Assembly (NCBI GenBank): GCA_963669405.2
Contig: CAXXHF010000001.1
Location: 186,001-250,000 of the forward strand
Direction of reading: 5' to 3'
DNA: 64,000 bases
Source of the DNA: Aureisphaera sp963669405
Lineage (GTDB): Bacteria; Bacteroidota; Bacteroidia; Flavobacteriales; Flavobacteriaceae
The notes under the pieces were generated by a model. It made no database searches. It was not told the DNA's origin and was given only the letters and a program-made list of their open reading frames with translations. Made by a program: the position numbers and the translations under genes. The first letter of the stretch is position 1; each line of letters starts with the position of its first letter. Below are positions 52,393-61,689 of this stretch, piece by piece.

Positions 52393-53631
52393 ATGAGTTC
52401 CTACCCAGAACATAGATTAGTGAAAGCATGTTTACTTCAAATTGAAGAAAAACTGGGCTGGGGCAATTCTGCGCAATGGCATAATGATGTATTTATTGAG
52501 TTAAGTGAAATCATTCAGAAGGAAACAAAAACACTATTAAGTACTACTACACTTAAGCGTGTTTGGGGAAAAGTAAATTACACCAATGCTCCAAGCATCA
52601 GCACTTTGAATACCTTATCTCAATTTGCAGGTTATACCAATTGGCGTGATTTTAAAAATAAGGCAAGTGTAAAAAAACCCTCTTGGATTGAAAGAAAAAT
52701 AAATCCAAATCTTAGAATTATCATTCCTGCTGCTGCATTCCTAACTTTAATATTCATATCCCTATTTTCAATGATAGGCATCAACAATATTTCAACAAGT
52801 AATGATTTATCGAACGTTGAATTTAGCTGCCATACAATCACAGAGGATATTCCAAACTCGGTAGTATTCGATTTTAATTTGAATGAAATTGTATCTGATA
52901 GTATCTACATTCAACAGTTTTGGGATAGAACAAAGACCATTAAAATAAATGCCGAACAAAAACAAGCCACAGGGATTTATTACTACCCTGGTTATTTTAG
53001 GGCTAAGCTTTTGGTGGATGGAACTATCATTAAAGAAAACGATCTTTTTATAAAATCCAATGGTTGGTTGGCTACTATAGATTATGAACCTATCCCAAAA
53101 TACCTGAAGAGTATTGATGAGTTATCGTTACCGCTTCATATGGTAAATGAAATTAAGGACGCAAAGCAGCCACTAACATCTACTTTTCACTATATCGATG
53201 ATTTCGAGGAAGTTTCAGGGGATAACTTTCGGCTACAAACAAACTTAGCAAATGTGTATAATGATAAATGGGCTGTTTGTCAAAATGCAACCATTATCAT
53301 TGTTGGAACCAAAAGTGTGCATATGATTCCATTTGCCATTTCTGGTTGTGCATCTAATATGGGAATTATGATGAGTGATGTTTACTTAAGTGGAAAAAAA
53401 CATGATTTATCATCATTGGCAGTAGATATATCCAAGCCTACGGATATCAAAATTGAGGTGATCGATAAACGTGTTACCATATTTGCCAATGACAAAAAAC
53501 TCTTTTCTAGTACCTATAATGTATCTATTGGTAACATTGTTGGGTTACGTTACCGTTTTCTAGGCGCAGGCGCAGTAAACCAAATTATGCTTTCAGATCT
53601 TTCTGGAAGCAAAACTATTATCACAAACTGA
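52393..53631 (+). CDS. Membrane-anchored regulator-like protein
   Basis: A 412-residue protein. The N-terminal ~90 residues (TTTLKRVWGKVNYTNAPSISTLNTLSQFAGYTNWRDFK) look like a DNA-binding helical domain, followed by one membrane helix (IIIPAAAFLTLIFISLFSMIGI, ~110-131) and a periplasmic beta-rich C-terminus. This layout suggests a one-component regulator with an extracytoplasmic sensor, common in Bacteroidota. It is divergent from the secreted protein gene. Confidence 0.68.
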   Translation: MSSYPEHRLVKACLLQIEEKLGWGNSAQWHNDVFIELSEIIQKETKTLLSTTTLKRVWGKVNYTNAPSISTLNTLSQFAGYTNWRDFKNKASVKKPSWIERKINPNLRIIIPAAAFLTLIFISLFSMIGINNISTSNDLSNVEFSCHTITEDIPNSVVFDFNLNEIVSDSIYIQQFWDRTKTIKINAEQKQATGIYYYPGYFRAKLLVDGTIIKENDLFIKSNGWLATIDYEPIPKYLKSIDELSLPLHMVNEIKDAKQPLTSTFHYIDDFEEVSGDNFRLQTNLANVYNDKWAVCQNATIIIVGTKSVHMIPFAISGCASNMGIMMSDVYLSGKKHDLSSLAVDISKPTDIKIEVIDKRVTIFANDKKLFSSTYNVSIGNIVGLRYRFLGAGAVNQIMLSDLSGSKTIITN

Positions 53632-54418
53632 CAGGCTCTAATATCTCTATCTCATCGCCCAGTTTGATTATTTTCCCCTGCTGATTTTCTGGTAAAAAAG
53701 TGTTAACTGTGAGGTGATACATACCTCCAAAGTTTGGAAGCGCACTGTCTGTTGGTAAGCTGTCAGACCTGCTTTTCATCATTTTTCTTGTAAATTTTCG
53801 ATCGGTCTCTCCTGTTAATGGATTTCTGGGTGGTACATTACAACGTGCCCTTGGACTTATACCAATCATCTCTACATTGCCAATTAAGAAACGAACCCCC
53901 ATCTCTGGGTTTTTAACTAGGTTTTCTTCCCAATATGCATCTACGCCACCAATTTCTAGATTTGCCCGAAATCGTAATCGAATATCCTCTAGGTCATGAC
54001 CTTTAATATCATGGTGAAGCGATTCTAGAGAAGCCTGACTTACAACCGTGATACTACTTGCTTTAGGAATGTCCAGTAATTCCCCCTGGGTGTTACGCAA
54101 TAATGTAAGAGGTATTTCAAAAAAGTCCTGCAAATAACGTATCAAGTCCTGATTGGTTTCACTAAGTTGAAACGTCTGCTTATGTTCATTATCCCTATGA
54201 GACAAGGTGATGAGTCTCTCTGGCAAATTATAGGTTGCCTTTAGTTGATTTACACGCCCGGTTCGTTTTCCATTTACAAATCGACCATCATCTGCCAGCA
54301 TGGCAAATTCTCTATCGAACTTTAAGGAATGTAATCCTATTTCAACTTCCTCAAGTTCCACAGGATCTAGTGATTTTACGGGATAAATACGTATTTTCGA
54401 GATATAGGGTTTCTTCAT
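53621..54418 (-). CDS. MOSC-domain protein
   Basis: A 265-residue protein with an N-terminal beta-barrel (IRIYPVKSLDPVELEEVEIG) and a MOSC domain containing RFRANLEIGG and the conserved Cys in SPRARCNVPPRNPLTGE. MOSC proteins handle sulphur or molybdenum-cofactor-linked reductions (e.g. N-hydroxylated substrates). Its end overlaps the regulator gene's end by 11 bases, convergently; the NTF2-like gene lies 6 bases upstream. Confidence 0.82.
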   Translation of the reverse strand: MKKPYISKIRIYPVKSLDPVELEEVEIGLHSLKFDREFAMLADDGRFVNGKRTGRVNQLKATYNLPERLITLSHRDNEHKQTFQLSETNQDLIRYLQDFFEIPLTLLRNTQGELLDIPKASSITVVSQASLESLHHDIKGHDLEDIRLRFRANLEIGGVDAYWEENLVKNPEMGVRFLIGNVEMIGISPRARCNVPPRNPLTGETDRKFTRKMMKSRSDSLPTDSALPNFGGMYHLTVNTFLPENQQGKIIKLGDEIEILEPVSL

Positions 54419-54424
54419 AGGGTA

Positions 54425-54835
54425 CTATAATCTTCTATCTGCTTCGGTTATAGGTAAATCGTTAATACTGGCATAGCGCTTTTTCATAAGGCCATTTTCA
54501 TCAAATTCCCAGTTTTCGTTGCCATAAGCTCTAAACCACTCTCCTTTTTCATTGTGATATTCATATTCAAAACGAACGGCTATTTTATTACCGCGATATG
54601 TCCAAAGTTCTTTTTTTAATTTATAGTCTAGTTCGTTATCCCATTTATTTTTCAAAAAGTTCTGAACTTCCTCACGTCCATTGATAAAGTCAATACGGTT
54701 TCTCCATTCGGTATCTAAACTATAAGCCATGGATACCTTTATGGGATCTTTACTGTTCCAGGCATCTTCTGCCATTTGTACTTTCTGTTTGGCTGTTTCT
54801 TCATTAAATGGTGGTAACGGGTGTTTCTTTTCCAT
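54425..54835 (-). CDS. SnoaL/NTF2-like protein (DUF1348 type)
   Basis: A 136-residue protein of the NTF2-like fold: AEDAWNSKDPIKVSMAYSLDTEWRNRIDF and RFEYEYHNEKGEWFRAYGNENWEF match DUF1348. Catalytic function is unknown. It is in an apparent operon with the MOSC gene and lies downstream of the TIR-like gene (54864). Confidence 0.78.
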   Translation of the reverse strand: MEKKHPLPPFNEETAKQKVQMAEDAWNSKDPIKVSMAYSLDTEWRNRIDFINGREEVQNFLKNKWDNELDYKLKKELWTYRGNKIAVRFEYEYHNEKGEWFRAYGNENWEFDENGLMKKRYASINDLPITEADRRL

Positions 54836-54863
54836 GCAATTTGTAATTTAATTTGTGATGGTA

Positions 54864-55382
54864 CTACTCAAAGTATAACCTAGGTTCTATCTTTCTTGGT
54901 AGTGAATTGTCTATTAAATGTGTTTGTGAACGATGCCTATATACTTCCTCAACCACAGCGTCAAAATCTGTTTCTAGATCTTTCCAAAGAAGTTTTCGTG
55001 CATATCCTGATTTTAAATTTGCTTCAAGCCTTGCCGGAACAGAATGACTATTTACCGGAAGATATAATGCAATAAGTCCTTTTGGATTAAAACGCCTATT
55101 GGACTGATTTTTAATTTGAATTGTCCGTAATGAATACCAAATTTCCCAATCAACCCATTTGCTTAGACCAGTTTCTTCACCCACTAAAACGATTGTGATC
55201 GACGTACTCCATAGCCTATACTGAATTTTACGTGAAATCTTGTATTTGGAAGCCTTTGCTAAATCTTGTTCTTTGAAACCATAATCTGAAAATGTATGAT
55301 TGTCAAATTTCTCTCTTAAGGTTTTCAAGTGCTTTGAATCCTGCAAGTGTTGGTAACTAAAAAAATAATTGCGTTTTGCCAT
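54864..55382 (-). CDS. TIR-like (DUF1863/MTH538) protein
   Basis: A 172-residue protein (ATG 55382, MAKRNYFFSYQH; an ATG five codons earlier is possible). It has the TIR-like layout: NYFFSYQH beta strand, ITIVLVGEETGLSKWVDWEIWYSL with a conserved Glu in WEI, and a Rossmann-like LIALYLPV. DUF1863-type TIRs occur in Thoeris-like and other defence settings. It is 42 bases downstream of the deoxyribosyltransferase-TPR gene. Confidence 0.78.
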   Translation of the reverse strand: MAKRNYFFSYQHLQDSKHLKTLREKFDNHTFSDYGFKEQDLAKASKYKISRKIQYRLWSTSITIVLVGEETGLSKWVDWEIWYSLRTIQIKNQSNRRFNPKGLIALYLPVNSHSVPARLEANLKSGYARKLLWKDLETDFDAVVEEVYRHRSQTHLIDNSLPRKIEPRLYFE

Positions 55383-55423
55383 TTTGAAAAAATGCAAGTA
55401 TGAAACTTCTATTTTCTATATCT

Positions 55424-56659
55424 TCAATCCAGTACAATTTTAGCTTTTATATTGGCCATTTTGGCGGCTTGGCTTTCGTAAGAATCTATAGCAAAATCTC
55501 CTTCTACATATTCTTTTGCTTTGTCTACATATTCTGCTGCTTTTGCGGTATCTTCCAAACCATTATAGGCTTCTGCCATGGTAAGTAATACCCATTCTTT
55601 ATCCCCTCTTTTTTCAAATTCTGGAGAATTAACAATGGTGCTCCATTTGTTGGCAATTTCTTGCCAAATCTTTCGGGCTTGTCCATAATTGGCATAAATA
55701 TCAAATTTAGCATCAGCTTGTTTCGCCCTGGATAAATAAATGAATGCCGTATTGATCCCATTATAATAATCCTGCTTCACATAATACCCACGTTCGTAAA
55801 AATGAAGGGAAGCATCTAAATGTTCTTTGTCTTGTTCTTGCTCGTACAAACGCTTGTAGATTGCACCCAACAGCCCTAATGTTTCCGGATCTGTGGTTTC
55901 CTTTGGTTTTAGAGCTTCCAACACCGTAAGGGCCTCATTTAAAGCTGCTACTTCGTTAGGCAATTTAGACTTGTAAATGGTAAGAGCCAAACGCTGAAGT
56001 ATGAAACTATCGTTGGGCTTGGTTTTCAATGCTTGTTCCAACAAAGCTTTGGCAACAGCATATTCTTTGTTGTTCTTTTTTTCTTCTGCCAATTCTACCA
56101 AATCTGCAGTAGAACTAAACCGCTCTATGTTCTCCTGAATGTCTTCAATCTCTTCATCAGAAAATGAAGGAGGTGTAAGTTTGGTTAAAAAAGTATAGAC
56201 AGGGCTATCCACTTTTGGTTCATCCATTAAGGTCTGAACCAGTTTTTTTAAGTGCTTCTGAAAACGAACTACTTCGCTATACCCAATATCCGACTCCAAA
56301 TGCTCATAAAAATGGGTTGCTACATGATTTACATCAAAGGGGAGCTTCAGTTTGTTTTCAGCAATTACTATCGTAGTATTGGGACGCAGGGCGTGTCTAA
56401 TTCCTAATTCATAGATAGCATTTGGATTTAGTGTAGAAATGTCTGCAACCACAAAATCCGCCTTGAAAATACTTTCATACATTTCTACATCAATCACCCC
56501 AGATTGATCTAAATCACAGGAACGATAACACAGGATATCCAATTCATCGAATACAGGTTTAATGATATTTTCGAACGTTTTATCCAGATTAATCCTACGT
56601 CCAGTTTCAAAATCGGTTTTTACACCAAATCCTATAATTACAAAACAGGTTTTTTTCAT
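55424..56659 (-). CDS. Deoxyribosyltransferase-like domain fused to a TPR-like module
   Basis: A 411-residue two-domain protein. The N-terminal ~130 residues fit the nucleoside 2-deoxyribosyltransferase/TIR-like superfamily (CFVIIGFG, DFVVADISTLNPNAIYELGIRHAL with conserved Asp and Glu). The C-terminal ~230 residues are TPR-like helices (FILQRLALTIYKS, PETLGLLGAIYKRLYEQ, YYNGINTAFIYLSRAK). The C-terminal module resembles the TRAFs-binding/TPR-S type and recurs in the hydrolase at 57554. This suggests an effector head joined to a ligand-sensing module in a nucleotide-based conflict system. Confidence 0.76.
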   Translation of the reverse strand: MKKTCFVIIGFGVKTDFETGRRINLDKTFENIIKPVFDELDILCYRSCDLDQSGVIDVEMYESIFKADFVVADISTLNPNAIYELGIRHALRPNTTIVIAENKLKLPFDVNHVATHFYEHLESDIGYSEVVRFQKHLKKLVQTLMDEPKVDSPVYTFLTKLTPPSFSDEEIEDIQENIERFSSTADLVELAEEKKNNKEYAVAKALLEQALKTKPNDSFILQRLALTIYKSKLPNEVAALNEALTVLEALKPKETTDPETLGLLGAIYKRLYEQEQDKEHLDASLHFYERGYYVKQDYYNGINTAFIYLSRAKQADAKFDIYANYGQARKIWQEIANKWSTIVNSPEFEKRGDKEWVLLTMAEAYNGLEDTAKAAEYVDKAKEYVEGDFAIDSYESQAAKMANIKAKIVLD

Positions 56660-56793
56660 GACATTATTTTTATGAATGGGGATTTTCGTTTGTGATATAG
56701 CTTTAATCCTCGATAAATACTTTTATATCTTTATCTTGGTAAGTCTTCTTTTGAAGAATCTCCTTAAAATTAAAACATTAATCAGAATTATCC

Positions 56794-57546
56794 ATGTTCA
56801 ACCGTGTTATTTCCGTACTAAAAAAACCAAATCATTACAGATGGTTAACTGCCAAAGGAATCTGTCATAAATTGGGGTTGCATGAAGATCGATCTACCGA
56901 AATAGAACAGTTATTGATTCATTATTTTGATACTACTGAATCCCCGGAAATTCGATATTCATCACTTCCCAGCAAGTATAGTTTGGAAATACTTTGGGGA
57001 CACGTAGATAAAGTTGGCACACGTGATTTATTTGACCTCTTTAAAGAAGATGATGCGCTTCAAGCAGATTATCTTAAAGACATTGAGGACGAACGTAATA
57101 TGTTTTTATCCTATAGTTTTAAGGATACCGCTAATGTCTTGCAGTTTGCAAAACATATCATTCATAAAGGAATATATCCTTGGATTGCACAAGTGGATTT
57201 GTATAGAAATCAAGGTATTAACGAAGGTGTCATTGATGCTATTCGCAATTTGGACAATTATGGCATCTTTCTCTCTCAAAATACATTGAACTCAACTTGG
57301 TCTGCTAAGGAGTTTGAATTTGCCCTTACCAACAAGAAAAAAATGTATGCTTTTGTTCAAGAAAAAGATCAAGGAATTATTGATTTAATTGCAGGTGATT
57401 CACAAATACATGAACATATGAACATTCATGGCTTATTGGTTAAAATCTTTGACAACGGTCAATTATCTGAACAAATGGAATTCTATTCTATTTCTAAAAA
57501 TGGTATGGATTTACAAAGAATAACAAGAGCTAATAGGGCTTTATAA
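56794..57546 (+). CDS. TIR-domain protein
   Basis: A 250-residue protein. An N-terminal ~90-residue helical domain (possible winged helix) precedes a TIR domain from NMFLSYSFKD (~103) through AIRNLDNYGIFLSQNTLNSTWSAKEFEFAL, with the catalytic-type Glu173. By family it may hydrolyse NAD+ on activation. It is divergent from the deoxyribosyltransferase-TPR gene and convergent with the hydrolase-TPR gene (8 bases apart). Confidence 0.82.
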   Translation: MFNRVISVLKKPNHYRWLTAKGICHKLGLHEDRSTEIEQLLIHYFDTTESPEIRYSSLPSKYSLEILWGHVDKVGTRDLFDLFKEDDALQADYLKDIEDERNMFLSYSFKDTANVLQFAKHIIHKGIYPWIAQVDLYRNQGINEGVIDAIRNLDNYGIFLSQNTLNSTWSAKEFEFALTNKKKMYAFVQEKDQGIIDLIAGDSQIHEHMNIHGLLVKIFDNGQLSEQMEFYSISKNGMDLQRITRANRAL

Positions 57547-57553
57547 ATAACAA

Positions 57554-59014
57554 TTAGTATTCTACTCCATTAAGTGCTTCGTAGGCAAATTTTGCATTGA
57601 GGTAGATACTATGCCGTACACGTATGTTATTTTTATTTTCTTCGAAAACTTGATTATAATACTCTTCGGCCTTGTCTTCATTTCCAAGATATAAGTTACC
57701 TTCTGCCAAGGTTGCCATTTCCCATGTTTCAGTAGTCTCTGGATCACAATTGGCCAAGGCAATTTCTGCAAATTCCTTCATTTTAGATTTGTCCTCTTTA
57801 TAAACCAAATAGAAGAATGCCACATTAATAGCGAGGTAAAACACCTGGTTTTTATCTACCTCAATTGCATTAGCAGCCATATCATATCCTTCTAAATAGG
57901 TTTCCCAAGCATTCTTGGCATCTTCAGAATCACTTCCATGATATAAATACTTCCGTTTGTATCTTCCTCCTAATATTCCTTTAAAGTCAGAATGTGTAGC
58001 TGTTATAGGGTGTGATTCCAAAATTGCTATGGCATCATCATCCTTTCCAAGTGTATCTAATGCCAATATCAAACTACGTAGATCTCTAGGTGTTAGTTTT
58101 GAAATATTATCATCCAACTTATCTACAACGTCACTTGCCTTTGCCATAACCGTATTCACCAAGTAGGAATCAATATTAGTACCATAGCGTTCTTGTACAA
58201 TGGTTGGTATAACACTATCCAATATCATTCGGAAACAAAGATTTTCGGTATCGGTATCGCTTTTCGCCTTTACCATGGTACTATGGTTTCCTTCTATTAG
58301 GTATTGATGGTCTTTAGCAAATGGTTTTAAAGAGGAAGTTTGTGGTATAAATTCATCTGAATTTCCCGCAACTACTTTAAAATCTTCAAACGGATATCCT
58401 TCACTGAAGGTATTGTTCCAATCTGTTCTCAAAGAGGTAATAAATTCACTCTCAGATCCCATGTTTTTAATTTGGGATTTCATTTTTTTAGCTACACGTA
58501 AATTGGCAACATTCAATCCGCCACTAGGAGTACCAAAGAACAATAAGTGTTTAATTCTTTTAAGATTGGATGTGTCTAAATTAAGGGTACAGCGTTGTGT
58601 GACCAACCCTCCCATACTATGGGCAATTATAGTAACTCTTCCATACGCCTTAAACCGTGTAGTGAGAAGGGTTTCTAGATAGTTGGACAAGGTATTCACA
58701 TCGGGGTCCGCAGACCAAATTCCTTTCGCAATATCTGGTAAGATACTAGAGCTATAACCAATAGAAAATACATCATACCCTTTTAGTTGCGGTTCTTTTA
58801 TAAGCAGTTCAGGAACATTGGCAAAAGTCTCCGTTGCAGATCCTGTAAAACCATGAATAAAAAGAATCAGGTTCCCTTTCTTTTCTTCTTCCCTATAACA
58901 ATAAACGTCTCCATCATTCTTGCCAGACTCCTTCTCTGTTATCTTTTTTACAACTATTTTGCCAATTGTCTTTATAGCAAACTGAAGAATAAATGTAGGA
59001 ATGGATATACTCAT
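57554..59014 (-). CDS. Alpha/beta-hydrolase fused to the same TPR-like module
   Basis: A 486-residue protein. An N-terminal lipase-like alpha/beta-hydrolase: LILFIHGFTGSATETF oxyanion loop, nucleophile in TIIAHSMGGL (Ser133), Asp in NSDEFIP and His in EGNHSTMV. The C-terminal ~220 residues (SHPITATHSDFKGILGGRYKRKY, FYLAINVAFFYLVYK, ATLAEGNLYLGNEDKAEEYY) parallel the TPR module of 55424-56659. A membrane-lipid- or ester-hydrolysing effector paired with the module is plausible; the substrate is unknown. Confidence 0.78.
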   Translation of the reverse strand: MSISIPTFILQFAIKTIGKIVVKKITEKESGKNDGDVYCYREEEKKGNLILFIHGFTGSATETFANVPELLIKEPQLKGYDVFSIGYSSSILPDIAKGIWSADPDVNTLSNYLETLLTTRFKAYGRVTIIAHSMGGLVTQRCTLNLDTSNLKRIKHLLFFGTPSGGLNVANLRVAKKMKSQIKNMGSESEFITSLRTDWNNTFSEGYPFEDFKVVAGNSDEFIPQTSSLKPFAKDHQYLIEGNHSTMVKAKSDTDTENLCFRMILDSVIPTIVQERYGTNIDSYLVNTVMAKASDVVDKLDDNISKLTPRDLRSLILALDTLGKDDDAIAILESHPITATHSDFKGILGGRYKRKYLYHGSDSEDAKNAWETYLEGYDMAANAIEVDKNQVFYLAINVAFFYLVYKEDKSKMKEFAEIALANCDPETTETWEMATLAEGNLYLGNEDKAEEYYNQVFEENKNNIRVRHSIYLNAKFAYEALNGVEY

Positions 59015-59118
59015 AATTGGTAGATTTCTTTAGAAACAGAAATTTACAAACTTTGAGTGTAAAAAGTACAATGCTTTTAACTAATTCTATTGAAGTTTCC
59101 TATACTCACTCTTATATT

Positions 59119-60489
59119 TTAAACCTTTGTTGCTTGCAGGGACATCTCCTTGAAAACCCAATCACAGCCTATAACACGATCGCCTTCTCGTTTGAATTTT
59201 AATTCCAGATCAAAATATTTACAGAAAAATGCATCTGTATCAAAATTTTGAATGAGCGCAGGAGCATCCCCGTGGGAACGAATGTATAAATGGTTTTCAA
59301 ATTCAAAAATCTCGAATGGGAAATCGTCCGTTTTATAAGTACCCACATATGCCTTCAGATCTACAGAAGGTATTTCCTTTGCTATGTACTGTGTTGGTTG
59401 ATAGTATTGTTTGCCCAATAACATCCGTTGAAATGCGGAAAGAATTGTTTCTCTAGCAGCATTATTGTAATTACCTAATATAATGACGGTTACGTCGTCT
59501 TCTTTAAAGTGAAAGTACCCTCCTCTAAATCCTGTGGTTCTTCCGTTATGGTTATAGACCGTAGCTGTCTTTCCTTTCATAATATTAAAGCCGAAGCCCC
59601 AATTATAACCTCGCTCTTTTTCAATTACTGGTGTTAGGGCAAGCGCCCAGCTTTTTTTAGAAAGCACTTTACTTTTCCCTATTTGTCTACTAAACTTTAA
59701 TAGATCGTCTGTTGTGGAATACATGGCACCTACCGCATCTGAATAACCATGTGATTGCAAATAGCCCTCTACAATGGCATAATTTCCATGATTGTCCACT
59801 CCATTATTATAACCATCTGCTAATCTTTTGGGTGGTAACAAGGGATTTTCTATTCCTGTATTCTTTAACCCCATGGGTTCTAATACATGCTCAGTCACAT
59901 AGGTTTCATAATCCACCCCACTTACTTGCTCAAGAACAGCATGCAGTAATACATACCCTCCATTGGAATAGGTAGATTTAGACCCTGGTGTATACAGCAG
60001 GGAATCAACGTGGGTCATTTTAACTAGATCCTTTACTGGGTATTTTTTGGTCTTGTCTGGAAAATCGATATCCCTCTTTAGTCCCGAAGTATGAGATAAC
60101 AAATGCTTTATTTTTATCTCTTTCCCGAATGGATAATCTGGGAGGTATTTAGCTAAAGGATCTTCCAGATTTATATTTCCCTGGTCTACTTGTTGTAGAA
60201 TGCATATAGCCGTAAAGCTTTTGGTCATAGAACCTATACGGTATTTTATATTGGGTGCATTGTGAATCCCAAATCGCTCACTAGCCATTCCATAACCTTT
60301 ATGAAACTTGATATTTCCTTTTTCTGCTACAAGTACTGTACCCCTAAATTCACCGATACTTTCAATTGAATTCATGTATTCATGGGCTTTCTCACTAAAT
60401 CCTTCGAAATTGAAGTCTTTTTGTTCTTGCGCGTTTATTTGTACCATTCCCAACCAGGAAAGGCATAAGATAAATAGGGTCTTCTTCAT
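59119..60489 (-). CDS. Class C beta-lactamase-like serine hydrolase
   Basis: A 456-residue exported protein with a signal peptide (MKKTLFILCLSWLGMVQINA) and serine-hydrolase motifs: SMTK (87-90), YSNGGY (~173) and HNGRTTGFRG. Members include D-aminopeptidases and esterases more often than true beta-lactamases. The C-terminal region (~370-456) is an added lipocalin-like or beta domain. It lies downstream of an AraC/GNAT pair on the same strand. Confidence 0.85.
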   Translation of the reverse strand: MKKTLFILCLSWLGMVQINAQEQKDFNFEGFSEKAHEYMNSIESIGEFRGTVLVAEKGNIKFHKGYGMASERFGIHNAPNIKYRIGSMTKSFTAICILQQVDQGNINLEDPLAKYLPDYPFGKEIKIKHLLSHTSGLKRDIDFPDKTKKYPVKDLVKMTHVDSLLYTPGSKSTYSNGGYVLLHAVLEQVSGVDYETYVTEHVLEPMGLKNTGIENPLLPPKRLADGYNNGVDNHGNYAIVEGYLQSHGYSDAVGAMYSTTDDLLKFSRQIGKSKVLSKKSWALALTPVIEKERGYNWGFGFNIMKGKTATVYNHNGRTTGFRGGYFHFKEDDVTVIILGNYNNAARETILSAFQRMLLGKQYYQPTQYIAKEIPSVDLKAYVGTYKTDDFPFEIFEFENHLYIRSHGDAPALIQNFDTDAFFCKYFDLELKFKREGDRVIGCDWVFKEMSLQATKV

Positions 60490-60557
60490 GATGTATTATT
60501 GATTTTAGATTGATGAATTAAAGTGCAAAGAACCCGCTTATGAATCTGTGATTCGAC

Positions 60558-61688
60558 TCATTTTACATTTTGATCCCTGTTTTTTCTAAAATTTTCTACG
60601 AACTCCAAAGGAGTACAATCATTGAATTTTTTAAACGCCCTATTAAAAGATGCTTTTGAGTTGAAACCACAATCCAACGCCAAACTTAATAGCGTCTTAG
60701 ATTGCAAATCATAGGAAGATAATTGTTGTTCAAATTCCTTTACTCGGTACTTATTAATAAAATCCCGAAATGAGTATCCAAGGGTTGAATTGATAATGGC
60801 AGATACTTTATTGGGATGTAGATCTACTTTTGTAGCGAAAGAAGATAGGCTAAGATTGGGGTCCAAATAGGGTTTCCCTTCTTGCATTGTAGTTTCAATT
60901 TTGGAAGCCAATAGCTTCGCTTCGTCACTTTCGCTTTCTTTTAGAATGTCTTTCTCTATAGTTGGAAATGCTACTTTCTCATAAGTACGGTCGTTGATTT
61001 TGAAACCATAAAAACCAATACCATACGTTAATACAGCAAAAAGGAGGTAAAATGCATAGAAACCAGATGGGGGAAACCCAAAATCATAATACACAATATC
61101 CATCACTGTATATGGTACCCAAATAATCCATAACAACACAAAGCAGAGTAAGATGTTCCGTATTTTGTTTGATGCGTAAAACACCCCTCCTTTCTTGAGA
61201 AGTTTGTAGCTTTTATAGAGATAGATTCCAATAATAGTAAGGCCAACGATATGCTCAACATTAAATACATTTCGTGTCCAAAGGAACTCAAAACGATTCA
61301 AATTCCCGACTTTCCAATTGTTTAACCATAGTATAACGGTACATGAATTAAAGTACAATTGTTCTAATAACAACAGGCCTACAAAAATCTGAATCGACTT
61401 TTTAGATAGTTGTTTTCCAAAAAGGGATTGCAAATAAGCATAAAAAGCAGGGCCAATAGCCCAAAGAAATAAGACGGGGAGAAATTGTAATTTAGGTGTC
61501 TGTGCTTGAAATCCAAAGTCATATTTCAAAACCCAAAATAGGTAAAAAGACAAAAAAAGCACGGTAAACCCCAAGAAAGCATGTGTCCCTTTTAGTTTAC
61601 TTTTCCAACAAAGAAAAATGCCAAAGACAAAGCCTTGGAGCATTCCAAAAGCAATTAGGACATTAAAAATGTTGATATGGTATTCCAT
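60558..61688 (-). CDS. AraC-type regulator with membrane-spanning N-terminus
   Basis: A 376-residue protein with seven predicted membrane helices in the first ~230 residues and a C-terminal AraC DNA-binding region (LSSFATKVDLHPNKVSAIINSTLGYSFRDFINKYR, then LSLALDCGFNSKASFNRAFKKFN). This type is frequent in flavobacteria. It begins two bases after the GNAT gene stop, so the two form an operon. Confidence 0.85.
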   Translation of the reverse strand: MEYHINIFNVLIAFGMLQGFVFGIFLCWKSKLKGTHAFLGFTVLFLSFYLFWVLKYDFGFQAQTPKLQFLPVLFLWAIGPAFYAYLQSLFGKQLSKKSIQIFVGLLLLEQLYFNSCTVILWLNNWKVGNLNRFEFLWTRNVFNVEHIVGLTIIGIYLYKSYKLLKKGGVFYASNKIRNILLCFVLLWIIWVPYTVMDIVYYDFGFPPSGFYAFYLLFAVLTYGIGFYGFKINDRTYEKVAFPTIEKDILKESESDEAKLLASKIETTMQEGKPYLDPNLSLSSFATKVDLHPNKVSAIINSTLGYSFRDFINKYRVKEFEQQLSSYDLQSKTLLSLALDCGFNSKASFNRAFKKFNDCTPLEFVENFRKNRDQNVK

Positions 61689-61689
61689 A

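Noticed and set aside
59119..60489. True beta-lactamase conferring resistance
   Set aside because: The SxxK and YxN motifs also define many peptidases and esterases; the extra C-terminal domain and genomic context do not indicate resistance.
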